Assembly: GCF_000730385.1 (NCBI RefSeq)
Contig: NZ_CP008849.1
Location: 1,922,001 to 1,986,000, forward strand
Direction: 5' to 3'
Source of the DNA: Alteromonas australica
Lineage (GTDB): Bacteria > Pseudomonadota > Gammaproteobacteria > Enterobacterales > Alteromonadaceae
DNA: 64,000 bases
Shown: positions 1 through 8,386 of the stretch, one piece after another
Layout: every line of letters starts with the position of its first letter
Position numbering within the stretch: position 1 is the first letter of the stretch
Made by a program: the position numbers and the translations under genes
Notes under the pieces: model-generated
Told to the model about the DNA's origin: nothing
Database searches by the model: none
Seen by the model: only the letters and a program-made list of their open reading frames with translations

Positions 1-154
1 CTTGCGCTTTATAGTTGGTGTAAGGCCAAGCTCCCCCCACGTTGGCGTACACGGTATCCATTAATGCTTTAATGTCATTGTAATCATCTAAGCGTAAGTT
101 TCTTAGGGCTAAATGGTGTTCTGTTTCTTCAATAACAGTTTGATCTTGACTCAT
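1..154 (-). CDS. N-terminal fragment of a GNAT-type protein (possible GNAT / carbon-nitrogen hydrolase fusion), runs off the window
   Basis: Reading the minus strand from an ATG at 154-152 gives 51 codons that stay open to the window edge. The peptide begins MSQDQTVIEETEHH and continues with LRNLRLDDYNDIKALMDTVY and then GGAWPYTNYKAQ. This resembles the start of the GNAT acetyltransferase domain in the bifunctional GNAT / carbon-nitrogen hydrolase proteins of gammaproteobacteria. That is my recognition of the family start and is not proven, because only the first alpha/beta elements are present. The catalytic parts lie outside the window. Confidence 0.6.
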   Translation of the reverse strand, partial: MSQDQTVIEETEHHLALRNLRLDDYNDIKALMDTVYANVGGAWPYTNYKAQ

Positions 155-515
155 TACAATATCATCCAATGGTTGTGATGAAAGGCAATACGTATATAAC
201 CATGGTTTTAGTGCTTTTTATACCAAAAAAATCAGTGGGTTCTATAGGTTTTGCTTAGATACAGGCTGCCAAAGTAGGGCGAATTAGTCGCAGCGGTTAG
301 GGATTGCGAACACCATGAGGAAAGGTCATGATTTAGGCCTTCTGACCTATCCCTTGCTTAACGATTCCTTATCAAAATAAATGCACTATAAGTGCCAATG
401 GCGAAGATACTTTAGTGCTTACAAAATTCGCTTTCACAAACTATTGCCAAGGCCAGAAAACAGGCGTATAACGCGCTACCTTAGTTAACTTTAGTGTTAC
501 GTAGACATCAGTAGC
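155..515. other. Intergenic region between two divergent genes
   Basis: This 361-base stretch separates the minus-strand GNAT-type gene from the plus-strand oxygenase gene, so it must hold both promoters. The only structure I see is a weak inverted repeat, AGGTCA at 323-328 and TGACCT at 343-348, with a 14-base spacer. I see no coding frame, no clear sigma-70 promoter and no repeat element. Confidence 0.5.
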
Positions 516-1187
516 ATGGATAATTTTTCTTTAAATAATGGCGGTATAGGCCATATTTTTGACCAATCCCTTTTCGACAACATTGTTGATGACCTCGTAG
601 AGCATGGCATTAGCGTAAGAGAAAATGGTGTCCCGGATTTTGTTGTAAATGCGCTATGCCAGGGCGTGAAGGCATTACCTGCTAGACAATTTAAAAAAGC
701 AGGAATTGGGCGAGCACAAGACTACCAAACGAAACACGCCATTCGTGGTGATAGCATCTGTTGGATTGAAGGTACCAGTGAAGAAGGGGCGACATGGCTC
801 GCGTGGTGTGAAGCCTTGCGGGTTCACATTAACCGTACTTTGTTCATGGGGCTTTTTTCTTTTGAAAGCCACTATGCCACGTATCCTCCGGGCACGTTTT
901 ACAAGCGCCATCTAGATGCGTTTAAAGGGCAAAGCAACCGTAAACTATCCATTATTGTGTATCTCAATGATGACTGGTGTTCAGATGATGGGGGAGAGTT
1001 AGTGATCTATTCACCGAATCAACGCTTGCCACTTTCCCGTGTTGCCCCTAAGCGGGGCACAATAGTCACTTTTTTAAGTGATGTTTTCCCCCACGAGGTG
1101 TTAACCGCAAAGAAAACGCGCCACTCAGTGGCGGGCTGGTTCAGCGTGAATACGTCTATAAATGACAATATTGACCCACCCGAATGA
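516..1187 (+). CDS. 2OG-Fe(II) oxygenase, prolyl-4-hydroxylase-like
   Basis: This 223-residue protein is a predicted non-haem iron, 2-oxoglutarate-dependent dioxygenase. The C-terminal half carries the double-stranded beta-helix signature: His132-x-Asp134 (in YKRHLDAF), a distal His193 (FPHEV) and Arg202, the expected 2-oxoglutarate carboxylate ligand, followed by the SVAGWF strand. The GGELVIY and GTIVTFLSD strands are typical of the prolyl-4-hydroxylase / SM-20 group. There is no signal peptide, so it should be cytoplasmic. The substrate is unknown; bacterial relatives hydroxylate protein residues, including EF-Tu in some Pseudomonas. The gene stands alone on the plus strand. The start chosen has no strong Shine-Dalgarno sequence, but the frame has no better upstream start. 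Confidence 0.85.
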   Translation: MDNFSLNNGGIGHIFDQSLFDNIVDDLVEHGISVRENGVPDFVVNALCQGVKALPARQFKKAGIGRAQDYQTKHAIRGDSICWIEGTSEEGATWLAWCEALRVHINRTLFMGLFSFESHYATYPPGTFYKRHLDAFKGQSNRKLSIIVYLNDDWCSDDGGELVIYSPNQRLPLSRVAPKRGTIVTFLSDVFPHEVLTAKKTRHSVAGWFSVNTSINDNIDPPE

Positions 1188-1392
1188 GGATTCATTGGTA
1201 TTTTCGTATCGACTAATGCTAATATCGGAAAGTTAGGTCGAAAGTATAATAGAAAACACAATTAATAAAATGTAAACCAATAACCGGTCACGTGTCGGCT
1301 TATACCATTATTGATGTTATCCGTTCCCCCCAATTTTTTTATGGATTGTCAGTGATGTGTTCTAGGGATTAGCTGTTATAAGTGGTACAAAA

Positions 1393-3078
1393 ATGCTGGA
1401 AAAGATTCCACCACCTCCTTCCGTTGAAGAACTTCGCTTTTTGGTGATTGATAACCAAGGGTTAGTTCATGATGTTGTTTCTTCAACGTTGCACGACATG
1501 GGCATTAAGCATGTTCACAGTGCGTTTAATGCCTACCATGCTAAACGCATGTGCGAGAAAACGCAGTTCGATTTTGTGTTGCTTGCGTTTAATGTCAGTC
1601 ACGACAAAGATGGCTTTCATTTATTCGAAGAATTTAAACACCTTAACTATATTACTGAAACCACAACCGTGGTCTTTTTAAGTGCTGAGACGTCACCGGA
1701 ATTGGTTAACTGTATTGTAGAATTGCAACCCGACGATTTCTGGGTGAAGCCACTACAACGTCAACGTATAGATAGCCGGCTTAATTACTTACTCCAAGTA
1801 CGTTACAAGCTTCACAAAATGCAATATTGCATGCAGAAAGGTGAGTACGCAACTGCCATGTACTATGCTGAGCGCCAATTAAGCGATAGCGCTTTAGTGG
1901 AATATCATCCACGGATAAAGCGTTTAATTGGCCAGTGTCTTATGCAGTTACGTGATTATGAAACCGCTGAAAATTACTACAGAGAATTGCTGCAAAGCAT
2001 GGATCATGCGTGGGTGCACATTGGGCTTACTCGTGCACTACTTCGTCAAGACGAGTTAGAAGAAGCACAGCTTATTATTGATGATTTGCTCAAGCGTGCG
2101 GATACGCGCTTTCTTACCTACGACCTGCTGGCGCAGTATTTTATCGAAAAAGAGCAATTTGACGTTGCTTACGAGCAGATGAAAGAAGCCAGTAAACTAG
2201 CGCCAAGAAATATAGAGCGGAATAAGAAATTATGGGATTTAGCGCGGCTAAATCATGATAAAGCGGGGCAATTATCGGCAGTGCAGAAAATGGCAAAGTT
2301 TGCTAAGAACTCTATCCATGATTCGCCACAGCTTTCATTCAATGTGATTCGTGCCACCATAGATTTAGCAACCAGCCTAGGTGACATCGAAGCCGATAAA
2401 CACCTGGCAAAAGCGGAAATAGAACTGGAAGAACTCAAAAAGCAAAAAGGGGTTCAAGCACAGATGGACGTGCCCATCGACGTTCTAAACACCAGGTTGC
2501 TGTGCTTAAAAGGGAATAAAAAAGAAGCTGAGAAAGTCATAAATTCACTGCCTTCCATGCCTGATAACCTTTCTATGGAAGACAATCTAGATATGATGAA
2601 AGCGTATCATGAACTAGGTATGAAAGAGCAGTGCGTGAATATACTCGATAAGTTACGTAAACAAATTGAAGGCGATACGTTTTCTTCGCAGGTGGTAGAT
2701 GAGTATCTTAAGCAGGAGTCTATTGAGCGTGCAGAAATTAAGTTTACGACTAAGGAACTTAAGAGTATGGCGACGGCTAACTACAAAGAAAACCGCTTAG
2801 TTCCAGCCTATAATAATTTACGCCAAGCGTTAGTCATATCACCAAAAGATAAACAAATTGCATTGAGCCTGCTGAAAGTAATTGTACAGTTGCAGTTACA
2901 AAACAACTTAAGCAACGACCAACTTAAAAACGCTAAAGGTGCCGCTAAGGTGCTGTTGACCACTACATTATCGCCAACGCAATGCCAAAAGCGAGACCAG
3001 TACATTAAGCAGTTGGGGCTAGACCCTGACTCGCTAGAAGAACAAACCATGGCTGGTGTTATTAAAAAACTCGCGTAG
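1393..3078 (+). CDS. TPR protein with an N-terminal degenerate receiver (REC) domain
   Basis: This 561-residue protein begins with a CheY-like receiver domain (about residues 13-135) followed by tetratricopeptide-like helices over most of the rest (from about 150). No DNA-binding output domain is visible, so signalling would be through protein contacts. In the receiver the switch Ser97 (FLSAET) and Lys119 (WVKP) are present. The phosphoacceptor Asp is replaced by Ala65: the stretch reads FVLLAFNVS where close relatives have a CDYN-type motif. The acidic pocket is also reduced to Asp20-Asn21. Phosphorylation in the usual way therefore seems impossible, and this looks like a pseudo-receiver. 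REC-TPR proteins of this kind are common in Vibrio, Pseudomonas and Alteromonas, but their partners are mostly unknown. It ends at a shared bidirectional terminator. Confidence 0.85.
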   Translation: MLEKIPPPPSVEELRFLVIDNQGLVHDVVSSTLHDMGIKHVHSAFNAYHAKRMCEKTQFDFVLLAFNVSHDKDGFHLFEEFKHLNYITETTTVVFLSAETSPELVNCIVELQPDDFWVKPLQRQRIDSRLNYLLQVRYKLHKMQYCMQKGEYATAMYYAERQLSDSALVEYHPRIKRLIGQCLMQLRDYETAENYYRELLQSMDHAWVHIGLTRALLRQDELEEAQLIIDDLLKRADTRFLTYDLLAQYFIEKEQFDVAYEQMKEASKLAPRNIERNKKLWDLARLNHDKAGQLSAVQKMAKFAKNSIHDSPQLSFNVIRATIDLATSLGDIEADKHLAKAEIELEELKKQKGVQAQMDVPIDVLNTRLLCLKGNKKEAEKVINSLPSMPDNLSMEDNLDMMKAYHELGMKEQCVNILDKLRKQIEGDTFSSQVVDEYLKQESIERAEIKFTTKELKSMATANYKENRLVPAYNNLRQALVISPKDKQIALSLLKVIVQLQLQNNLSNDQLKNAKGAAKVLLTTTLSPTQCQKRDQYIKQLGLDPDSLEEQTMAGVIKKLA

Positions 3079-3134
3079 CGCCCTGCTTTTTGAGGTTGCA
3101 GGGATAACCGTGTCTCACTAACATTTTGGCAGTA

Positions 3135-3169
3135 AAAAAGGCCTGTAGCGTTAAGCGACAGGCCTTTTT
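3135..3169. terminator. Bidirectional rho-independent terminator
   Basis: A perfect 12-bp stem (AAAAAGGCCTGT at 3135-3146 and its complement at 3158-3169) with an 11-base loop is flanked by A and T tracts. It can end transcription of both the convergent REC-TPR gene and the nuclease gene. Confidence 0.9.
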
Positions 3170-3189
3170 GTTATTAACGTCTCACGTAC

Positions 3190-5757
3190 TTACTTAGCAG
3201 TAGTACGGCGACGAAAGCCAAGCATTGCTGCCATAAACGCTAATATCACGCCCATAGAGCCGCCAGAATCATTGTCATCATCTTCTTCTTCAACTTCTTC
3301 CACGTCTGCTTCAAGGCTAAATGTAGCAATGAATGGGTCATGGTCAGAGCTTTTGTATGGCCCTACATCAGTAAACGCATAACCATCTTCATCAGGGTAG
3401 TAAGTTAACGCTTGATCGTAGGTTAACTGATACACTTCTGGAGAGTTGATATTCCAGTGAGCACCGTCAACGGCGTCAGCTAAGAATGCTTCTGATGCAA
3501 GAACATGATCTAAACTACCTACTTGTTCAGTCCCGTAGTACCAGTATGAGTAGCCGTCAGCGTCAAATTCTTCAGCAAGGTTGTGGTAACCATAGCTTGT
3601 TTCTACTTCAACAGACTCACCTTCATCCATATCCGTATTAATGGCTGTCTTAATGGTGTAGCCACGATCTTCAGGTGTGTAATCGGTTAATAGCGCAACC
3701 GGATCTTCTGCACTATACGCGTTGAGGTCACCTAAGATAAGCACGCGCTCAGGCATGCTTTCATCAGCAAGAGCTTCAGCGAGTGTTATAGCAGCAGACA
3801 CGCGTAGCGCATTACAGCTACCTTGAATAACGTCTGTATCTGAAACGTCTTCCGCTAAGTCTTCAGCACACTCTGAACCTTTAGATTTAAAGTGGTTAAC
3901 CGCTACAGCAAACGTTTTTTCACTTTCAACATGGGTAAAGGTTTGTACAAGCGCCGCACGCATTTGCGCAACACTGTCTTCGTCAATTTGTTGAATAGGC
4001 ATATCAACAATTTGTGCGTCGCCGGCAGGCACGACGACAGAGGCACGGTAAAGCAAACCAACGGTAATTGCATCAGTACCAATTATTGAACTATCAGCTG
4101 TACTAACGAACGTATATTGTTCTTCTTCTGCAAGCTCAGCGTTAATGGCGGTTACCAAGGCTTGAATAGCACTATCGTCACCGAAACCATCGTTCTCGAT
4201 TTCCATAAGGCCAACTACATCAGCATTTAGGCCTACGATGGCTTCAACGATACGACCTTCTTGTAATGCAAATTCAGTTTCATCTTCTGCACCGCGGTTA
4301 GCGTCGTAATCAAAGGTCACTTCACCACTGTCCGTGACTTCGCCATTGAAATAGTTTAGTACGTTGAAAGTCGCAATAGACAAGTTGCCTTCGGTAACTA
4401 CCGGGTTAGCTTCACGGCCTGAAGTCACCGTAATCACGTCAGTTGGGTTAATACGGTAAGTGCCGAAGCTATAGTTTAGTGGACCAGCAGCCGTTACCGT
4501 ATCACCTACGCGAATTGCGTTTGCGTAGCTAAAGGTTGGGAAGTAACTGATATCGTCTGGGTATGAGTTGCTGTTGTCATCTTCAATCGTCAGTAGGCTG
4601 GCTTCAGCAGCTTCCACAGCGTCTTCATACGCTTCGCTTAACGGTGCTGCTACATCACTTGGCTGACGCTTTATGCTATCACTAACGACAAGCTCGCCGT
4701 AACGCCATAAATTGTTCTGGCTCGTCACGGTTGCATCGGTAACCGATACAAGCATGCCTTCCAATGTTTCAAGGTCTACGTCATAAGGCATAGCCAATTC
4801 AGTGGTTAATACGTCGTCTGAAGCACCACAGTCAGCCGGTGTGACATCAGCATCCATTGTTAAGGTTGTTAGCCCGTAGTTTTCACCCACTTCACCGTAA
4901 AGACGAATAACATGACCAGCTTCAATGTCAGTACTACCATCTACAAATAGGCCTTCTGATGTCGTTGCATCATCATCGCTTTGTACAGTTTCTTCCTGAA
5001 TAAAGAAGCCGTCTGCACGGAAACCTGTAATCACCGCTTCTACAATATGGCTATTGCCTACTTCAGCAGAAGCATCATCGCTTCCCTGAATAGCGCTAAT
5101 TAGCGTTGCATCAGTGCTACATTCACCGAGTTCCACTGTAGGTACTTCAGGCTCAACCACCACTTCACCACCACCTTCAGTGCTAAAGGTGCCAGCTGGG
5201 AACGCGGTGGTGGCAGCTGTATTGGTGCCTTCACCATCTAATGCGTCTGTGCCGCTGAACGTCCAGTTAGCCGCATCAAATGTTCCACTGTTTGCGGTTT
5301 CACCATCTTTACGATATGCCCAGCCGTCGGTGTACTCCCAGGTTTCACCAGAACCGTCTACATCGATAGCACCAAAGGTGTCTACAACAGCATCATTTTG
5401 GAACAGTTCAATGGCATCGTCACCATTAATGCCCATTGCACTTGAATCATAATCTGGGGCGCTACCAAAAAAAGTGGTAAAACCGTCGATTTCCGAAGCG
5501 ACATAGATATAGCTACCCGCTGAAGCGCTATCGGCCGGGAAGGTAAATTCTACGCCGTCGGTGCCGCCGCCATTGTTGGCGGTACCAATTCCGTATACAG
5601 ATAAATCGGCGATATCGTTAACAACATACAGCTCCACAGCTTTTGGTATACCGCCAGTCAATGGGCCATCGATAACGCCGCTGATCACAAGGTCAGATGC
5701 GTTCGCTGAAAACGCAGACAGTATGCCTGCAGTTAGTAGTGACAATGATGTCTTCAT
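3190..5757 (-). CDS. exeM: ExeM/NucH-family extracellular endonuclease with GlyGly-CTERM tail
   Basis: This 855-residue secreted nuclease should degrade extracellular DNA, for phosphate or nutrient scavenging or biofilm dispersal, as shown for ExeM in Shewanella. It has a signal peptide (cleavage after about residue 20, SANA), an N-terminal lamin-tail-like beta domain (about 22-190) and a middle beta-rich / OB-like region. The C-terminal endonuclease/exonuclease/phosphatase domain starts near residue 457 with SIATFNVLNYF. It then shows the metal and catalytic motifs LMEIEND, VNHFKSKG, GDLNAYS (about 675), SLDHVL and SSDHDPF (about 802). The end is an acidic stretch, DSGGS, a hydrophobic helix and FRRRT. 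This is a GlyGly-CTERM sorting signal, normally cleaved by rhombosortase during type II secretion. The gene is monocistronic and ends at the bidirectional terminator. The gene symbol is by family resemblance. Confidence 0.88.
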   Translation of the reverse strand: MKTSLSLLTAGILSAFSANASDLVISGVIDGPLTGGIPKAVELYVVNDIADLSVYGIGTANNGGGTDGVEFTFPADSASAGSYIYVASEIDGFTTFFGSAPDYDSSAMGINGDDAIELFQNDAVVDTFGAIDVDGSGETWEYTDGWAYRKDGETANSGTFDAANWTFSGTDALDGEGTNTAATTAFPAGTFSTEGGGEVVVEPEVPTVELGECSTDATLISAIQGSDDASAEVGNSHIVEAVITGFRADGFFIQEETVQSDDDATTSEGLFVDGSTDIEAGHVIRLYGEVGENYGLTTLTMDADVTPADCGASDDVLTTELAMPYDVDLETLEGMLVSVTDATVTSQNNLWRYGELVVSDSIKRQPSDVAAPLSEAYEDAVEAAEASLLTIEDDNSNSYPDDISYFPTFSYANAIRVGDTVTAAGPLNYSFGTYRINPTDVITVTSGREANPVVTEGNLSIATFNVLNYFNGEVTDSGEVTFDYDANRGAEDETEFALQEGRIVEAIVGLNADVVGLMEIENDGFGDDSAIQALVTAINAELAEEEQYTFVSTADSSIIGTDAITVGLLYRASVVVPAGDAQIVDMPIQQIDEDSVAQMRAALVQTFTHVESEKTFAVAVNHFKSKGSECAEDLAEDVSDTDVIQGSCNALRVSAAITLAEALADESMPERVLILGDLNAYSAEDPVALLTDYTPEDRGYTIKTAINTDMDEGESVEVETSYGYHNLAEEFDADGYSYWYYGTEQVGSLDHVLASEAFLADAVDGAHWNINSPEVYQLTYDQALTYYPDEDGYAFTDVGPYKSSDHDPFIATFSLEADVEEVEEEDDDNDSGGSMGVILAFMAAMLGFRRRTTAK

Positions 5758-5917
5758 TGTTGTTTCCCTTTAATCGTCTTATTGTTTTGAGCCTGTTTTA
5801 ACAAGCTATGTTTTATTGCTACGAACTAGCCTATAAGAGTAGGGATGGCGGAGGAATGATTTGATAACATTCAAGCTGATTTTAAGAATGCGTAATAAAT
5901 TCAGGTGGTTACTTTGT

Positions 5918-5954
5918 ATGAGTAAATTTACTCATGACTTTATGTTGTCATAAA
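5918..5954. promoter_or_regulatory. Two adjacent palindromes upstream of the nuclease gene
   Basis: A perfect 18-bp palindrome, ATGAGTAAATTTACTCAT (5918-5935), is followed three bases later by TTTATG-TTGT-CATAAA (5939-5954). They lie 160-200 bases upstream of the nuclease start codon and downstream of the DUF2252 gene, in an AT-rich stretch. They could be operator sites for the nuclease, but I cannot assign a regulator. Confidence 0.35.
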
Positions 5955-6017
5955 TTGATATTTAATTGCTTTAAATAACACTATGTTTAATTTCGTGGGT
6001 GAATGAGTGAATGCTAG

Positions 6018-6042
6018 CGCCGTTAATATTTACTTAACGGCG
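6018..6042 (-). terminator. Hairpin overlapping the end of the DUF2252 gene
   Basis: Perfect 9-base arms (CGCCGTTAA at 6018-6026, TTAACGGCG at 6034-6042) with a 7-base loop span the minus-strand stop codon at 6030-6032. No U tract follows in the direction of transcription, so it may be a weak terminator or an mRNA-end stabilising hairpin. Confidence 0.4.
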
Positions 6043-7373
6043 GTTGAAGAATTCGTGTTTCTCAGGTCGCCGACAAACGCTCGATGATCGTCGATGACTT
6101 GCAGGGCATATTGATTTGCGCTTTCTATTAACGCATTAGAAACGGTATTAAAATGTGTCGCCGCTTGGCTAGCGAAGCGTGTGCTTCTTCTGTCTCCCCG
6201 ACAATGTGCCAACGCCAATGTATAACCACACAGTGCACCAAAATCCGCAAACCCGCCTTCAGTGGCTTTTTTTCCCATAGCAATATCTTCTGGGTTTAAT
6301 CCTACCTTCGCGTGATGACGAGAACGAACCAGCCAGTGGCTGTTATCCCAGTGCACCTCATCTAAAAGAAGGTCTGGTCGCCGTTGCATGCGTCGCTGAC
6401 TGCGCGCTGTTAAATGCGCGGGGTTAAGTCTGTTTACAGGGCACAGATCAGTAAAGTAGTGCAAAGGCGCCGCTGTACGTTGCTGTTTGACTTCAACAAT
6501 ATGGCAGTAAGAGAAACTTTGTTCATTGTGGGGTTTCTCGGGGCCTACTAAAAAATAATAGCGACGCAGATTAACCGATCCGGTACCTGCGTTGTGTCGC
6601 GAGGTAATATCTACAACATTGTCATCCATATAAGGAGAAAATGCCTGATGAAGGTTTTTATAGTCTTCTTTAGAGACAGGCGTGAATTTATCAGGAATGT
6701 GTTTAAAGGCCAGCCCGTCATCATGCATCTTTACGGCTTTAGCTAATGCACTTTTCGACGTAAAGTCGTCCCCTGTGGATGAGCGCTTTAATGCCTTTAG
6801 ATACAGCTTACTTAATTTACCACCGGGGTTTGTGTCCATGGCTTCGTTTAGCACCTTGTTATCTTCAATGACCCGTTGGCATGTTTCAACATAGCGCTTT
6901 AGGCAAGCCGATTGGGCGTCGATGACATCATTTAAATCAACTATCGGCTTTTGAGGGTCTATATCTAACAGTTGATAGTCACCTGATTGGCCACCTTCTA
7001 CGTGTCGCTGCATTAAATGGAAGGAGGTGAGTAAGCGAAGGATGTCCCAATGCGCATATCCCACACAGGCATCGTCAAAGTCATTCGGTGCAAAAATGAC
7101 CGTATCGCCATGAGAGCCTTCCTCGGTTAAAAAACCGAAATTGGCGCTGTGACAATCTCCCATAACGCTGGTTAAGGGCACGCTAAAGCACTGCTCTGGC
7201 ACCGCAATGGTGTGACTTTGTAAATCAGCATAAAAAAGTTGCGCACTGCCTCGATAAAAAACAAAAGGACTTTGTGCCATTTTCAAGTGTTTCGACAATA
7301 AGGGGGTAGGGCGCTTCCCATCTACTCGGGCGATTTCTCGTTGTATATACTGGTATCTATTCATGAATGACAT
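6030..7373 (-). CDS. DUF2252 family protein
   Basis: This 447-residue cytoplasmic protein belongs to the DUF2252 family, whose biochemical role is not established. The family signature is clear. GDCHSANFG near residue 70 and NDFDD near residue 96 are followed by YAHWDILRLLTSFHL; these conserved His/Asp/Asn residues look like a kinase-like (phosphotransferase fold) active site. The segment GTGSVNLRRYYFLV and the C-terminal YALQVIDDH helix also fit. There is no signal peptide and there are no membrane segments. It is transcribed alone. The first ATG has no obvious ribosome site, and an in-frame ATG three codons later (MNRYQY) is an alternative start. Confidence 0.82.
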   Translation of the reverse strand: MSFMNRYQYIQREIARVDGKRPTPLLSKHLKMAQSPFVFYRGSAQLFYADLQSHTIAVPEQCFSVPLTSVMGDCHSANFGFLTEEGSHGDTVIFAPNDFDDACVGYAHWDILRLLTSFHLMQRHVEGGQSGDYQLLDIDPQKPIVDLNDVIDAQSACLKRYVETCQRVIEDNKVLNEAMDTNPGGKLSKLYLKALKRSSTGDDFTSKSALAKAVKMHDDGLAFKHIPDKFTPVSKEDYKNLHQAFSPYMDDNVVDITSRHNAGTGSVNLRRYYFLVGPEKPHNEQSFSYCHIVEVKQQRTAAPLHYFTDLCPVNRLNPAHLTARSQRRMQRRPDLLLDEVHWDNSHWLVRSRHHAKVGLNPEDIAMGKKATEGGFADFGALCGYTLALAHCRGDRRSTRFASQAATHFNTVSNALIESANQYALQVIDDHRAFVGDLRNTNSSTAVK

Positions 7374-7688
7374 GTGCTTGTAACAATAATAGCCGTAACA
7401 TTAACGAGATTGACGAAGGAATGCGAGGCTTGTAGTGAACGACGAATTATGCGATATTTCGCCTCGTTCAGAAAAGCGGCTAAATTGGTTGGTTTTAATT
7501 GATAAAACTGATTTAACCATTCAGATTTACCAATTGGTGTTTCTGAACTTCTCGCGCTATTCTTGTCAACAGTTAAGCGCAAGGGTGTTGGCGCAAGTAA
7601 GTGAACATCTTAGCATTAAATTACGTAATCTTGTTTTAGCGCACATGTTGCAGCTTTAAACAAAAACTCAATAAATGGAGAATTAAAC
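7374..7688. other. Intergenic region between divergent DUF2252 and ahpC genes
   Basis: Apart from the doubtful small reading frame at 7435-7659, this stretch must hold the ahpC promoter. I looked for an OxyR-type ATAG-N7-CTAT arrangement and did not find a convincing one. The ahpC ribosome site GGAG lies at 7676-7681, about eight bases before its ATG. Confidence 0.4.
7435..7659 (+). CDS. Possible small hypothetical protein upstream of ahpC
   Basis: A GTG start at 7435 sits six bases after a GAGG ribosome site and opens 74 codons ending at 7659, 29 bases before ahpC. The peptide ([20 protein letters not shown] and so on) has mixed hydrophobic and charged segments and codon use like the neighbours, but I recognise no family. 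The same stretch must also contain the ahpC promoter, which argues against it being a gene. It may be a real small protein or a chance frame. Confidence 0.35.
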   Translation: MNDELCDISPRSEKRLNWLVLIDKTDLTIQIYQLVFLNFSRYSCQQLSARVLAQVSEHLSIKLRNLVLAHMLQL

Positions 7689-8252
7689 ATGGCATTGATC
7701 AATACTGCTATTAAGCCTTTCAAAGCAACGGCATTTAAAGACGGTGAATTCATCGACGTAAGCAGCGAAGACATCAAAGGTAAGTGGGCAGTATTCGTAT
7801 TTTACCCAGCAGATTTCACGTTTGTATGTCCAACTGAGCTTGGCGACATTGCTGACAAATACGAAGAGCTTCAATCTCGTGGCGTAGAAGTGTTCTCTGT
7901 ATCTACAGACACTCACTTTACACACAAAGCGTGGCACGATTCTTCAGACACTATCAACAAGATCAAGTTTGCTATGATTGGCGACCCTACGGGCGAAATC
8001 ACACGTAACTTCGATTGTATGCGTGAAACGATGGGTCTTGCTGACCGTGCTACATTCGTTGTAGACCCAGAAGGTATTGTGCAAGCAATGGAAATCACGT
8101 CTGAAGGCATTGGCCGTGACGCTGACGACCTAGTTCGTAAAATCAAAGCTGCTCAGTACGTTGCAAACAACCCAGGTGAAGTTTGCCCAGCAAAATGGAA
8201 AGAAGGCGAAGCAACCCTTGCTCCATCTCTTGACCTAGTAGGCAAAATCTAA
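7689..8252 (+). CDS. ahpC: Alkyl hydroperoxide reductase subunit C (2-Cys peroxiredoxin)
   Basis: AhpC reduces hydrogen peroxide, organic peroxides and peroxynitrite in the cytoplasm and is recycled by AhpF. The protein has 187 residues, the normal length for the AhpC/Prx1 class. The peroxidatic Cys47 is in FTFVCPTE and the resolving Cys166 is in GEVCPAKW near the C-terminus, as in the typical 2-Cys enzyme. The [12 protein letters not shown] segment also matches. A GGAG ribosome site precedes the ATG. A terminator hairpin lies between it and ahpF, so ahpC is probably made in excess of ahpF. Peroxide-responsive control through OxyR is expected from the family but is not visible in the sequence. 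Confidence 0.97.
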   Translation: MALINTAIKPFKATAFKDGEFIDVSSEDIKGKWAVFVFYPADFTFVCPTELGDIADKYEELQSRGVEVFSVSTDTHFTHKAWHDSSDTINKIKFAMIGDPTGEITRNFDCMRETMGLADRATFVVDPEGIVQAMEITSEGIGRDADDLVRKIKAAQYVANNPGEVCPAKWKEGEATLAPSLDLVGKI

Positions 8253-8277
8253 GCAACGGCTTAGCACCTAGCTATAT

Positions 8278-8306
8278 AAGGGAGTGATTCTCCACTCCCT
8301 TTCTTT
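8278..8306 (+). terminator. Rho-independent terminator or attenuator between ahpC and ahpF
   Basis: The 9-bp stem AAGGGAGTG (8278-8286) / CACTCCCTT (8293-8301) has a 6-base loop and is followed by TCTTTA. It should end most ahpC transcripts, leaving reduced read-through into ahpF. Confidence 0.75.
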
Positions 8307-8386
8307 ATAAACCCTAATTTCGCTATTCAGTTAGCCATCAAAATGGTTGACAGGGATCGGCGTGTCGAAAATAAGGCAGAACAACC

